This document shows, piece after piece, positions 21,617 to 31,756 of a stretch of DNA of 64,000 nucleotides (the first letter of the stretch is position 1; every line of letters begins with the position of its first letter). The translations under genes were made by a program, and so were the position numbers. The notes under the pieces were generated by a model, which saw only the letters and a list, made by a program, of their open reading frames with translations, was not told the origin of the DNA and did not search any database. The stretch comes from Bifidobacterium aerophilum (GTDB lineage: Bacteria; Actinomycetota; Actinomycetes; Actinomycetales; Bifidobacteriaceae): NCBI RefSeq assembly GCF_010667685.1, contig NZ_WHZW01000004.1, positions 59,449 through 123,448 of the forward strand. Reading direction: 5' to 3'.

Positions 21617-21634
<18 letters not shown>
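21485..21634 (-). repeat. modular palindromic cassette, copy 2, flanked by a duplicated ettA tail
   Basis: Read on the minus strand from the ettA stop: GTGAAG, a 10-bp hairpin (AAAACAGTCC, loop GGT) at 21585-21607, TAGG, a CCAC-GACA-GTGG hairpin, then TGAGTCTCGCC-GCA-GGCGAGTCC and TTAATCGCAG. The outer 35 bases are a direct repeat: 21600-21634, covering the last ettA codons, matches 21485-21519 at 31 of 35 positions. The third module matches copy 1 at 8.6 kb almost base for base. Confidence 0.8.
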
Positions 21635-23293
<1,659 letters not shown>

Positions 23294-23598
23294 TTGCAGT
23301 TTCTCCTTAACAAAGGTTGGAATTCCGCCGTTTCTCCGGTTCATGCATGTCGTCCGCCCCGTGCGGCGCCGTTGTCGTATCCGTCCGCATGGCGGTCGAA
23401 TCCATGCCAAACCACCGCCCACCATGGTATCGGAAGGGCTGGAATGACGGGGTTCGCGGGTGCGCCGTGCATCGGCCTGACATGCCGCTACTGTGGGATA
23501 TGATTCGGCCGCCGCGGACGGTGCGGTGCGTCCGGGGCTGCCCGCGTCGGCGGCCGTGACCCGGATCACGCCGGGGAAACGCAAGGGAGGAGCGTCGC
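23294..23598. other. divergent intergenic region between ettA and an unknown gene
   Basis: This 305-nt stretch has the ettA Shine-Dalgarno at its left edge and the GGGAGGAG site of the rightward unknown gene at its right edge. A TATGAT hexamer at 23499-23504 could be a -10 for the rightward gene. I see no RNA gene, repeat or extra coding frame in it. Confidence 0.4.
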
Positions 23599-24042
23599 AT
23601 GTCACCGATCGAATTGTCCACTCGCAGGCGGGTCACCGGGCTGACCTCCGGCGAGTTCGCCAAGCTGTTCGTTGCGCTGGAACGCAAGGTGGACGGCGAA
23701 TCCGCGCACTGGGACGCCGCCGACGTCGAATCATGGGAGATCGTCGGCCCGCCGGTGACCGCCGAGGATCATCTGACCGAAACGTTCGCCGCCGCCAACG
23801 AATTCGTCGCCACGCTGGCCCGCCGCCTGTACCGTACCGTCATGCCGTCGGATGGCGGTGCCCCGGCCGAGGGGACGGCCATCACCGCCTTCCCCGACGA
23901 CCTGACCTTCTGGGCCGCGCAACCGGATTTCGGAGGCATCCCGCACGCGTTGTGGAACATCGCCGCATTGCAGGCCGCCGAATGGGCGCGCCAGGAAACC
24001 GGCGTGACCTGCGAGCTGAAAGCCTGCAATCCCTTGGTGTGA
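23599..24042 (+). CDS. hypothetical protein, 147 residues
   Basis: I do not recognise this protein. It is acidic and soluble with no signal peptide or membrane segment. Tryptophans are spread through it (H-W-D-A-A-D, E-S-W-E-I-V, F-W-A-A-Q-P-D-F, A-L-W-N-I-A-A, A-E-W-A-R-Q). It has a helical middle and ends C-E-L-K-A-C-N-P-L-V. The codon pattern matches the core genome and the start is backed by GGGAGGAG, so it is very likely expressed. It stands alone between ettA and the AlbA_2 gene. Confidence 0.65.
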   Translation: MSPIELSTRRRVTGLTSGEFAKLFVALERKVDGESAHWDAADVESWEIVGPPVTAEDHLTETFAAANEFVATLARRLYRTVMPSDGGAPAEGTAITAFPDDLTFWAAQPDFGGIPHALWNIAALQAAEWARQETGVTCELKACNPLV

Positions 24043-24236
24043 AAACGCGGGATGCGTGCCGCGCATACATGCGCCAAGTAGAATGGATTGAGAGATTAGT
24101 GCATTATTCATGCATGATTTAACGAGTGTGTATTGTCTGGGTTGTCGTGATGCCCATCGATTGGTATTATATACATAATTGAGGCATTGTGTGATGTATT
24201 AATGTCATAAATTGAATGTGTAAGACGGGAATAGGC
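24043..24236. promoter_or_regulatory. AT-rich leader before the AlbA_2 gene
   Basis: This stretch is strikingly AT-rich against the surrounding sequence. It contains ATTAT-ATAC-ATAAT, an ATGCATGA palindromic patch and several TATTAT/TATACA hexamers that could act as -10 sites. The composition marks a boundary and may be a sign of transfer. Confidence 0.45.
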
Positions 24237-25760
24237 ATGACGCAGGATGAACTGATGAAGGTGCTATGTGGCGGAGAGTCGTCGATGGTCGAATTCAAAC
24301 GCTGCAGTGATCTGCCTCATGCGGATACATTCGAAACGGTGTGCTCTTTCGCCAATCGCATGGGAGGCGATATCTATCTCGGCGTCAACGACGACGGTTC
24401 CATCGTCGGAGTTGACGACAAACGGGCTGTGGAAATCGAACGTAACATAGCGAACGTGACCAGCAATCGGCGATTGTTTTCTCCGGCGCCGACTGTGGAA
24501 ACGGAACGTATTATCTGCAATGGGCACACGGTGATTCGGGTATGGGTGGCGTCCGGATCATCGGTGATTCGGTACAAGGGAGTGGTGTATGACCGCGTCG
24601 CCGATACCGATGTTCGAATTGATGGTGACATTCAGATTAGCCAGATGTATATCCGCAAACAGAACTACTACTCCGAGCGACGTATTTTCCGGTACCTCAC
24701 CCCGTTCGATCTGCGTGCCGATCTCATTTCGAGGATGCGTAACATGGCGGTTGCCCAACGCGCCGGACACCCTTGGGGAAGCATGTCGGACGAAGAACTG
24801 TTCCGCAGCGCCAAACTGTACGATCGTGACTATACGACAGGCGAGGAGGGATTCAATCTGGCTGCGGTGCTGCTGCTGGGCAAGGATGACGTGATCTCCT
24901 CGGTCTGTCCGGCCTACGTCACCGATGCGATCGTTCGTCGCGACGACGTCGACCGTTATGACGACCGGTTGATGGTACGCACGAACCTGTTCGACGCCTA
25001 TGATCAGCTGACAGCCTTCGTGCGTAAGGGATTGCCGGACCGTTTCGCGCTGGACGGGGACAAGCGTACCAGTCCACGCGATGTCATAGCTCGTGAACTG
25101 GTTGCCAACAGCCTGATGCATAGGGAATACTCCAGTCCCATAGTGGCGCGGATCATCATGGATTCCGCGTCGATCCGCACGATCAACGCGTCGCGGTCCT
25201 TCTTCGAAGGGCGTATGCGTCTTGGCGAGTTCACCCCGATGCCCAAAAACCCGATCATCGCCGACGTGTTCGTCCAAACCGGCATTGCGGAGAAGTTGGG
25301 AAGCGGGTTGCGGAGCCTGATGAAGGCTTCGGAGCTGTATACGGGCGAGGAACCGGAATTCGAGGATGGCGATGTGTTCGCCGCGACCGTCCCCGTATCG
25401 CGCACTCCGGGTCCGGCCGAGGGGCGGATGGAGGATAAGGACGATCATGATGCGGCCATTGATCCTCGGAACATGAGCGCTCTCGAGAATGCCGGACCGA
25501 CTAAGGGCGGGAAGAACGACGGTCAACGGGTTTCCGCCGTTCCCTATGAAGGGGTCGATTCCGAATATGCTATATATCTATCCCTTCGTCGGCATCTGGA
25601 TGCGATCGGTATGGTGACCGTGCCGCAAATCGTCAAGGACACCGGCCTGGACGCGCGAACCGTACGCAAGCGTCTGCAGGTCATGGTGGATAACGGGCAA
25701 CTGACGGTAGAGGGGCAAACGCGAGGTCGCCGATATGTTGCGGTGAGGCAGGATCGTTGA
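24237..25760 (+). CDS. AlbA_2 (Schlafen-like) domain protein with C-terminal winged helix
   Basis: A 507-residue soluble protein. Residues 1-120 form an AlbA_2/Schlafen domain: E-F-K-R near residue 17, F-A-N-R-M-G-G-D-I-Y-L-G-V-N-D-D-G near 38. The middle has the HATPase-like end of the family (R-E-L-V-A-N-S-L-M-H-R-E-Y near 285), and the last 65 residues look like a winged helix (V-P-Q-I-V-K-D-T-G-L-D-A-R-T-V-R-K-R-L). Such proteins are usually annotated as putative regulators and occur both as regulators and in defence settings. The ATG at 24237 has GGGA six bases upstream; an ATG seven codons earlier lacks one. It has no functional partner nearby. Confidence 0.75.
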   Translation: MTQDELMKVLCGGESSMVEFKRCSDLPHADTFETVCSFANRMGGDIYLGVNDDGSIVGVDDKRAVEIERNIANVTSNRRLFSPAPTVETERIICNGHTVIRVWVASGSSVIRYKGVVYDRVADTDVRIDGDIQISQMYIRKQNYYSERRIFRYLTPFDLRADLISRMRNMAVAQRAGHPWGSMSDEELFRSAKLYDRDYTTGEEGFNLAAVLLLGKDDVISSVCPAYVTDAIVRRDDVDRYDDRLMVRTNLFDAYDQLTAFVRKGLPDRFALDGDKRTSPRDVIARELVANSLMHREYSSPIVARIIMDSASIRTINASRSFFEGRMRLGEFTPMPKNPIIADVFVQTGIAEKLGSGLRSLMKASELYTGEEPEFEDGDVFAATVPVSRTPGPAEGRMEDKDDHDAAIDPRNMSALENAGPTKGGKNDGQRVSAVPYEGVDSEYAIYLSLRRHLDAIGMVTVPQIVKDTGLDARTVRKRLQVMVDNGQLTVEGQTRGRRYVAVRQDR

Positions 25761-25781
25761 TCAGGCACCACCGGCCGTCCG

Positions 25782-25812
25782 TTGTCGTGAATCGATATAC
25801 GATTCACGACAA
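25782..25812. terminator. hairpin between convergent genes
   Basis: TTGTCGTGAATCG and its exact complement form a 13-bp stem around ATATA. It lies between the converging AlbA_2 and hydrolase genes and can serve both strands. Confidence 0.65.
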
Positions 25813-25865
25813 TCGTTGCATATGGCCTTGGAATCCCTTCGTTCGACGCAGGCCGTAAGGCCGCG

Positions 25866-26984
25866 TCAGCAGCGGGCGAAGGAGAAGCGGGCGATCGCGT
25901 CGAGCGCCTGCTGGCTTTCGTCCAGCCACGTCATGCCGACGGGATAGACGTGGCCGAGCGTCTCATGACGACCCGTCTTGCGGTCGGACAGTTCGAAATC
26001 GGAGCCCTTGCGCGACAATGCGGTCGCCAATGCCAGCGAGTCGGCCTCGAGAAAATCGTCGCTGGACGTGAGGATGAACAGCGGTGGCAGGTCGACGGCG
26101 CTCACAATGCCCTCTGCCGTCAGATACGTCGGATCGGCGGCGTCAAGCCCTGCGAAGAACTCCCCGCCGAGCAGCTGCTCGAGCATGAGCCGCTTGGACG
26201 GGTCGTAACCGATGCCGGACATGCCGTCACGTGAGGCCGTGGCTGCGGACGCCAGCGAATACACGCCGCACACCAGCGTACCGCCCGAGAACCGCAATCC
26301 GGACGGTTGCGCGATGCCGAACGCGCAGGCCGCATCCTCATCGTTCTCGATGGCCAGCGTGAGCAGCGCCAGCGCGCCGCCGGCCGAATCGCCGGTGACG
26401 AACACCGCATCCGGGTTGACCGGATACTCGTCCAGATGCGTCCTGAGCCAGCGCAATGCGGCCTGCACGTCGGCCAGCTGGCCCTTGAGATCGGTCTGCG
26501 GCGCGGGCCGATAGTTCAGCGAGACCACAGCGAATCCGCGCGCGGCCAGATGCGTGTTGAAATTGCGGTTGAGTTCCTTGTACCCGTACGTGAAACCGCC
26601 GCCGTGGATATCGACGTACACCGGCGTGGTGTGGCCGCCGCGCACCGTGGCCTCGTGCGGCAGATAGATGTCGAGCAGATGTCCGCGGCACTGTCCGGCC
26701 GTACGGTCGGTGCCGCCGTCCGGCAGATAGGCGATGTCGCAGATCGCGTCCACGCCGTCCGGATCATGCCAGTATTCGGACCGTGGCAGATCGAACAGTG
26801 CGGTCTGGTAGCGGTTCATGCGGAACATCCGCGCGCGATCGGCGGGCATCGAGGCGAGATCGCCGTCGATTTCGGTCCATCGGGAGAGCCGTTCGGCAAG
26901 CCGCGCATCAAATCGCGGGCCGTTCACGGTGCTGGTCTGTGTGGTGTCGGCCTCGCCGTCCGGTTGATTGGTGATGACTGCCAT
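25866..26984 (-). CDS. alpha/beta hydrolase, hormone-sensitive-lipase type
   Basis: A 372-residue cytosolic esterase-like enzyme. The oxyanion motif H-G-G-G-F (Y-V-D-I-H-G-G-G-F) lies near residue 130, the nucleophile elbow G-D-S-A-G-G near 200, and candidates for the acid and base are D-D-F-L-E-A-D near 305 and H-V-Y-P near 340. The ATG at 26984 has AAAGGCGGA upstream; the open frame extends further but without conservation. The substrate is unknown. It is not in an operon. Confidence 0.85.
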   Translation of the reverse strand: MAVITNQPDGEADTTQTSTVNGPRFDARLAERLSRWTEIDGDLASMPADRARMFRMNRYQTALFDLPRSEYWHDPDGVDAICDIAYLPDGGTDRTAGQCRGHLLDIYLPHEATVRGGHTTPVYVDIHGGGFTYGYKELNRNFNTHLAARGFAVVSLNYRPAPQTDLKGQLADVQAALRWLRTHLDEYPVNPDAVFVTGDSAGGALALLTLAIENDEDAACAFGIAQPSGLRFSGGTLVCGVYSLASAATASRDGMSGIGYDPSKRLMLEQLLGGEFFAGLDAADPTYLTAEGIVSAVDLPPLFILTSSDDFLEADSLALATALSRKGSDFELSDRKTGRHETLGHVYPVGMTWLDESQQALDAIARFSFARC

Positions 26985-27061
26985 ATCCGTCCGCCTTTCT
27001 CGATGCGGTGATCGATCGGTTCCATGATAGTCGGACGTCGCGTTGCTCGGTCTCAGGCATG

Positions 27062-27092
27062 AAAAAAGGGACGAACCGAAGTTCGTCCCTTT
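27062..27092 (-). terminator. rho-independent terminator of the binding-lipoprotein gene
   Basis: On the minus strand a 12-bp stem AAAGGGACGAAC with a TTCG loop is followed by a run of six T. It lies 35 bp beyond the stop of the binding-lipoprotein gene and is the cleanest intrinsic terminator in the window. Confidence 0.9.
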
Positions 27093-27126
27093 CGATGTCA
27101 CTGTGGCCGAGGGGTTCGGCGAGCCG

Positions 27127-28770
27127 TCACTTGCTCAGCGTCAGCTCGTTGTAGACCGGCAGGTTCTGCCAGTTCATTTCGAAGCCCTTGACGTTGGTGG
27201 AGGCCACGCCGACCGCGTTGGAGTAGTACAGCGGGATGGACGGCAGGTCGTTGAGCAGGATCTCCTGGCCCTGCTGGTAGATCTTGTTCGCCTCGTCGGT
27301 GGTCTTCGCGGCGTACGCCTTGGTCATCAGGGCGTCGAACTCCTTGTTCTTGTAGTCGCCGTCGTTCGAACCCTTGCCGTCAGCGGCGGCCGAATCGTAC
27401 AGCTGGAACAGGTAGGTCTCGGCGGACGGGTAGTCCGGCTGCCAGCCGGTACGGAACGCGCCCTTGATCTGACGGTCCGTGACTTCGTTGCGGAACTCCT
27501 GGAAGGTCGGGACCGGGTTGGTGGCCACGTCGATGCCCAGGTTGTTCTTCAGCTGGTTGACGATCGCGTCGTAGATCGGCTTGGAACCGCCGTCGGCGTT
27601 GTAGGAGAAGGTGAGCTGGCCGTCGTACTTGGAGATCTTGTCGGCCTTGGCCCACAGTTCCTTGGCGGCCGCGGCGTCGTACTTCAGGTTGTCGGCGCCC
27701 TTGAGGGAGTCGGAGTAGCCCGGGGTGAGCGGGGATGTGAAGTCGACGGCCGGGGTGCCGGTGCCGTTGAGGACCTTGTCCGTCAGCTGCTCGCGGTTGA
27801 TGGCCTTGGAGATGGCCTGGCGGCGCAGCTGGCCTTCCTCGGTGGTCACGTCGAAGTGCTCGAGGCTGGACGGGATGGTGAAGGTCTGGGAGACCGAGCC
27901 GGCCTGGTTGTACGCGATGACCTTTTTGTTCTTCTCGAAGGTCTTGGTGGCGGAGGCCGGGACGGACTCCATCACGTTGAGGTTGCCGGACTGGATGTCG
28001 GCGTAGGCCGCGTCGTCGTCGGTGTAGATCTTGAAGGTGATGCCGTCGTTCTTCGCGACCTGGTTGCCCTTGTAGTCGGGGTTCTTGACGAGCTTGATCT
28101 CCTTGTTGTGATCCCAGGAGACGAACTTGTACGGGCCGTTGCCGACCGGGTGCTCGCCGAAGGCCTTCGGATCCTTGTAGAAGGATTCCGGCAGCGGCGC
28201 GAACGCGAGGCAGCCGATCTTGACCGGGAACACGGCGTCGGGCTGGCTCATGTCGACGGTGAAGGTGGTGTCGTCGATCACCTTCAGGCCGGACAGCTGC
28301 TCGGTGCCGTCGAGCTTGGAGGCGTCCTGCAGATCGTCATAGCCCTTGATGGTGGACAGGAACGAGGTGTCCTTCTGGGCGTTCTTCGCGTTGGCCGTGT
28401 AGCTCCAGGCCTTGGTGAAGGATTCGGCGGTGACCGGGGTGCCGTCGGTGAACTTCCAGCCGGACTTCAGTTTGATGGTGTACTGGGTCGCGTCGTCGTT
28501 CGGGGTGATGGACTCGGCGACCTCGTTCTGCGCGTTGCCCTTCGCGTCGAAGGACACGAGCAGCGCGAAGATCAGGGAGCCGGGCTTGCCGCCGCCGGTC
28601 TCGTTGGTGTTGCCCGGGATGAGCGGGTTCTGCGGTTCGGAGGCGTAGACGGTGACGATGTCCTTGCCGCCTTCCTTCGATGCGGTGTTGGAGCCGGACG
28701 AGCCGCAGCCGCCCAGCAGCATGGCCAGCGAGCACGCCGCGGCGGCGAGGGCCAGTGCCTTCTTCTTCAT
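27127..28770 (-). CDS. ABC transporter substrate-binding lipoprotein, family 5 (peptide type)
   Basis: A 547-residue extracellular binding protein of the OppA/DppA group, anchored by lipid. The signal peptide ends in the lipobox L-L-G-G-C (Cys about residue 22), followed by a Ser/Gly linker. Family 5 features include S-I-T-P-N-D-D-A-T-Q-Y-T-I-K-L-K-S-G-W-K-F-T-D-G near residue 80 and a C-terminal L-N-D-L-P-S-I-P-L-Y-Y. The ATG at 28770 follows AGGAG. No permease or ATPase gene is adjacent, so it is an orphan that must share a transporter encoded elsewhere. Ligand preference (peptide, nickel, other) cannot be read here. Confidence 0.88.
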   Translation of the reverse strand: MKKKALALAAAACSLAMLLGGCGSSGSNTASKEGGKDIVTVYASEPQNPLIPGNTNETGGGKPGSLIFALLVSFDAKGNAQNEVAESITPNDDATQYTIKLKSGWKFTDGTPVTAESFTKAWSYTANAKNAQKDTSFLSTIKGYDDLQDASKLDGTEQLSGLKVIDDTTFTVDMSQPDAVFPVKIGCLAFAPLPESFYKDPKAFGEHPVGNGPYKFVSWDHNKEIKLVKNPDYKGNQVAKNDGITFKIYTDDDAAYADIQSGNLNVMESVPASATKTFEKNKKVIAYNQAGSVSQTFTIPSSLEHFDVTTEEGQLRRQAISKAINREQLTDKVLNGTGTPAVDFTSPLTPGYSDSLKGADNLKYDAAAAKELWAKADKISKYDGQLTFSYNADGGSKPIYDAIVNQLKNNLGIDVATNPVPTFQEFRNEVTDRQIKGAFRTGWQPDYPSAETYLFQLYDSAAADGKGSNDGDYKNKEFDALMTKAYAAKTTDEANKIYQQGQEILLNDLPSIPLYYSNAVGVASTNVKGFEMNWQNLPVYNELTLSK

Positions 28771-28820
28771 GTGGATCTCCTGTCCTTGGTTTCCGGCTGT
28801 CGGATGAGGCCGAAACATGC

Positions 28821-28866
28821 GAAAGGGGCTGTCCCGCATGACTGATCTGCGGGCCAACCCCTTTGC
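28821..28866. repeat. imperfect hairpin in the leader of the binding-lipoprotein gene
   Basis: GAAAGGGGCTGTCCCGCA pairs with TGCGGGCCAACCCCTTTG with a few mismatches around a central loop. It is 50 nt upstream of the lipoprotein start and may be a leader structure or part of the upstream gene's terminator. Confidence 0.5.
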
Positions 28867-28946
28867 TGATTGCGGATCATTGTGGCATCCGAAAATGCGG
28901 ATACGAACGACGTGTCCAATATGTGGAATCGATGGAATCGATAAAC

Positions 28947-28994
28947 GAAGGGCTGTTCCGCTCCCTTCCGGAGAGGGGAGCGGAACAGCCCTTC
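28947..28994. terminator. strong hairpin behind the ROK glucokinase gene
   Basis: A perfect 19-bp inverted repeat (GAAGGGCTGTTCCGCTCCC and complement) with a 10-nt loop lies 24 bp past the glucokinase stop on the minus strand. No T run follows. Confidence 0.75.
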
Positions 28995-29017
28995 ATGATG
29001 CGACGGCGCTTGGCGTC

Positions 29018-29968
29018 TCAGCGCAGCGCGAGATTCGCGGCGCCGATCAGACCGGCGTCCTGGCCGGCGGTGGCCGCGACGATCTTCGCGTGGCCACGGT
29101 AGGCGCTGCCTTCGAGGAAGCGGGCGTAGTTGTAGCGGGCCGGCTCGAGGAGGATGTCGCCGACGGCCACCACGCCGCCGCCGATCACGAAGATGTCCGG
29201 GTCGAGCACCGCGGCGGTCGCGGCCATCGTGCGGCCGAGCCATTCGCCGATCTTGTTGAACGCGTACAGGCCGAGCACGTCGCCTTCCTGAGCGGCCTGC
29301 GAAACCATCGGACCTTCGAGCTTGGTGATGTCGCCTCCGCACAGCTCCATCAGACGCTTGGCGTCCTGCGGGCGGCGGCGCACGGCCGACTTGGCGAAAT
29401 GCTCGAGCGCGCTGCCGGAGGTGTAGCGTTCGGCGCAGCCGCGCAAGCCGCAGCCGCAGGTGTCGCCGTCCGGAACCATCGGCAGGTGGCCGAGCTCGGC
29501 GGCCATGCCGAAGGAGCCGCGGTACAGTTCGCCGTTGATCACGATCGCGCCGCCGAGGCCGGTGCCCACGGTCAACGCCACCATGTTGCGGCTGCCCTTG
29601 CCGGCACCGTGCACGTATTCGCCCCAGCCGGCGCAGTTCGCGTCGTTTTCGATGACGACCGGCACGGCGTGGCCGATGAGCGCGCCGATGTGCTCGGACA
29701 GGTCGTAGTTGAGCCAGGAGGGGATGTTCGCGGCGAAGGTCATGGTCTTGCGGTCCGCGCCGACGTTGCCGGCGGCGGAGACGCCGATGGCCTGAATGTC
29801 GGTGTGGCCGGAGGCGACGGCCTCGTGGTAGATCTTGGCGATGTTCTCGTTGATGGCGTCCGCATTCATCGGTGTGGGAACGCGCCAGCGCTGAATGATG
29901 GAATCGTTTGCATCGCACACGGCGGCTGCGATCTTCGTTCCTCCGATATCGACGGCGAGGGTGGACAT
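29018..29968 (-). CDS. ROK family glucokinase
   Basis: Phosphorylates glucose (or a related hexose) with ATP. The 316-residue ROK kinase has the phosphate-1 motif V-D-I-G-G-T-K at residues 6-12, the catalytic region E-N-D-A-N-C near 105, and the zinc-binding C-G-C-G-L-R-G-C-A-E near 170. There is no N-terminal helix-turn-helix, so it is a kinase and not a ROK repressor. The ATG follows AAAGGAGAG. A LacI/cre-like site lies 126 bp upstream. A broken relative of this gene lies in the PTS cluster at 50.3 kb. Confidence 0.92.
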   Translation of the reverse strand: MSTLAVDIGGTKIAAAVCDANDSIIQRWRVPTPMNADAINENIAKIYHEAVASGHTDIQAIGVSAAGNVGADRKTMTFAANIPSWLNYDLSEHIGALIGHAVPVVIENDANCAGWGEYVHGAGKGSRNMVALTVGTGLGGAIVINGELYRGSFGMAAELGHLPMVPDGDTCGCGLRGCAERYTSGSALEHFAKSAVRRRPQDAKRLMELCGGDITKLEGPMVSQAAQEGDVLGLYAFNKIGEWLGRTMAATAAVLDPDIFVIGGGVVAVGDILLEPARYNYARFLEGSAYRGHAKIVAATAGQDAGLIGAANLALR

Positions 29969-30093
29969 GGCTCTCCTTTGATCGTTCCTATGCCTGTTCA
30001 GACATTGGAATCATAGCGTTTGGCGGCGACCGTGCGACACGGTCGCGCACAGTCTGTCACAAATTCGTCCCCGATTGTTCATGTCTTGTACGG

Positions 30094-30107
30094 TGATAGC
30101 GTTCACA
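30094..30107. promoter_or_regulatory. LacI-family (cre-like) operator before glucokinase
   Basis: TGATAGCGTTCACA matches the LacI/CcpA-type consensus TGWAARCGYTWNCW at 12 of 14 positions with the central CG. It lies 126 bp upstream of the glucokinase ATG and suggests sugar-responsive control. Which regulator binds is not known. Confidence 0.45.
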
Positions 30108-30208
30108 TCAAACGTGTCGATTTTCCGCTTGTAAAGCAAACGATGTCATTGACGGGGAAGTGATATCCGTCAGGTCTGTCGGATGGACGCAATGCCGTCC
30201 ATGACGGA

Positions 30209-30260
30209 CGTGGCGGTCTGCTTGCGCCGGACGGGTATCCGACGGAAACAGACCGCCACG
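30209..30260 (-). terminator. hairpin behind the DUF4391 gene
   Basis: CGTGGCGGTCTG and CAGACCGCCACG form a 12-bp stem, with a smaller CGGA/TCCG pairing inside the loop, directly after the DUF4391 stop on the minus strand. Confidence 0.6.
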
Positions 30261-30287
30261 GGAAAGAGCGTGCCGCCGAAGGCAGTG

Positions 30288-31049
30288 CTATTGCGCGCGC
30301 AGCGCCTCGAGCTGCTGCCGGGCCTTGTGCAGCTTCGCGAAGATCTCATTGCGCTGGTCGGCGTCCTTGGCCCGCTGATGATCGCGGGCGAGCTTGTCGA
30401 CCGTCGCCTCCAGCTGGCCGATCTGCGCGCGGCGCACGATTCGCGCGTCAAGATCCGCGCCGTCCGCGGAACCGAGGATGACCTGCGCGCACAACGACGC
30501 CCACAGATCATCGATGGACGCCGACGCAACGTCGATGCCGTCCGTATCCAACGTCACCTCGCCGGCGGGACGCCACTCGTCGGCGAACACCTCATGCACC
30601 GGCACATGACCTGCGCGCCCCGGCAGCGCGCGACGCACCGCCAGCGTGCATTCCTCCCGCACGGAACCTTCGTGCGGCACGTCGCGTACCACGGCGAACA
30701 CGATGCCCGACCTGCGTTGCGCGGCGATCAGCTCGATCACTTCGGTCGGCACGGTCGTGGCCTTCGGTGACAGCCGAAGGCCGATCACCAGTATCTCCGG
30801 CACGCGCACGCCGGCGGCAAGACGCATGTTCGCCGGCCTCATCAACGCCAGCATCGTGATGCCCGCGACGTCGTTCGTCAGACGCTGCCGCAATTTCGCA
30901 GACAGCTGCGCGTGTCCGACGAACATCGCCTTGGGCAGGCGGGACTTCTCTTCGGGAATCGCCGTTGCCGCAGGCAATCCCAACGTGAGCGCGGATATCG
31001 AACCGCAATGCGCGAAACGCTGCGGCATGTGCGATGCATCAGTCATCAT
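30288..31049 (-). CDS. DUF4391 domain protein
   Basis: A 253-residue protein that I place in DUF4391 from its layout: an N-terminal S-R-L-P-K-A-M-F-V segment near residue 38, E-I-L-V-I-G-L-R-L near 90, R-R-S-G-I-V-F-A-V-V near 115, D-D-L-W-A-S-L-C-A-Q-V-I near 180, and a C-terminal coiled helix (Q-L-E-A-T-V-D-K-L-A-R-D-H-Q). In other genomes DUF4391 genes often sit beside helicase and methylase genes of defence-type systems; no such partner is here. The start has GGAAGGAAGG before a double ATG at 31049/31046. It is just outside the left island border. Confidence 0.7.
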   Translation of the reverse strand: MMTDASHMPQRFAHCGSISALTLGLPAATAIPEEKSRLPKAMFVGHAQLSAKLRQRLTNDVAGITMLALMRPANMRLAAGVRVPEILVIGLRLSPKATTVPTEVIELIAAQRRSGIVFAVVRDVPHEGSVREECTLAVRRALPGRAGHVPVHEVFADEWRPAGEVTLDTDGIDVASASIDDLWASLCAQVILGSADGADLDARIVRRAQIGQLEATVDKLARDHQRAKDADQRNEIFAKLHKARQQLEALRAQ

Positions 31050-31209
31050 CGACCTTCCTTCCCGGCCCGCCGTCCGCACCATCCTTCGTGCGGGGAGCGT
31101 GACCGTATGCGACAACATCAGCCGGTCACCACACTAGCGCAGGCGGGCATGCCGTAACCTCCGATGGTTGTGATGCGGAACGGGCCGGACGCCGGCACAT
31201 ATAAGCAAA

Positions 31210-31235
31210 GGCCTGAAATCACGAGATTTCGGGCC
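31210..31235 (-). terminator. terminator behind the tRNA-Arg remnant
   Basis: GGCCTGAAATC pairs with GATTTCGGGCC (one G-T pair) around ACGA; on the minus strand TTTGCTT follows. It stands where a tRNA terminator should stand after the truncated tRNA-Arg copy, and it differs from the terminator of the intact gene at 51.5 kb. Confidence 0.65.
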
Positions 31236-31236
31236 C

Positions 31237-31279
31237 TGAACGTGCCCCGGATCAGATTCGAACCGACGACACCCGCTTT
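31237..31279 (-). repeat. attachment-site copy: 3' end of tRNA-Arg(CCT)
   Basis: The 43 bases match 51530-51572, the 3' half and immediate flank of the intact tRNA-Arg(CCT), at 42 positions; the single difference is C31264 against T51557 in the T arm. The match stops abruptly at the anticodon stem. Both copies lie in the same orientation. This is the layout expected when an element integrates into the 3' end of a tRNA gene and pushes the old end outwards. Confidence 0.85.
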
Positions 31280-31756
31280 TCTCGATGGCTTCGGCTGTGG
31301 TTGCGACGACGCTGTCGTCTGTCGAAAAGCTTGGAAAATAGCGGTTTCTTTGTTTCTCGAATGTTGGGGATGTTGGCCGGAACCGCGTTTGTTGAGAGGT
31401 CATTACACCCCAATTACACCCGGGTGTGATTTTCATGGAACCGGAGTCTCCCGCTATCCGACTGGTATTCACGGCGATGCGGCCATCCATAGCCGGGTCC
31501 ATATCAATCAACGGGGAAGGGAGCATCTTCGGATGGCGGGATATGGTGAGACCCTTCTCTCGCGTTGATGGCCACGCCGGTGACGACAAGGAAACCCCGC
31601 TCAAAATAACGCTGTTATGCTCAGCGAGCTCCGATGACTACGACAATCGTTGCTCTTCCAACGATTGCAAACTCGGAATAACACTCATAACACATATAAC
31701 AGAGTATGTGTTACAACGTTCCTGCCTTTGCGTCGGACGTTCGGCATCCATGTAGG
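31280..31756. other. gene-free left end of the island
   Basis: These 477 nt carry no frame I can recognise. They include two direct copies of ATTACACCC (31402 and 31413) facing GGGTGTGAT (31422), and an AT-rich patch with a 9-bp inverted repeat TAACACATA/TATGTGTTA (31688-31713). No integrase gene is found here or elsewhere in the island. Confidence 0.5.

Larger units (their letters stand above)
29969..30287. other. intergenic region upstream of the glucokinase gene
   Basis: These 319 nt contain the leader and probable promoter of glucokinase on the minus strand, the cre-like site at 30094 and the terminator hairpin of the DUF4391 gene at 30209-30260. I see no small gene or RNA in it. Confidence 0.5.

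Noticed and set aside
31134..31604. A 156-codon minus-strand frame across the tRNA remnant
   Set aside because: It reads through the tRNA fragment and its terminator and resembles no protein. It is a chance frame.
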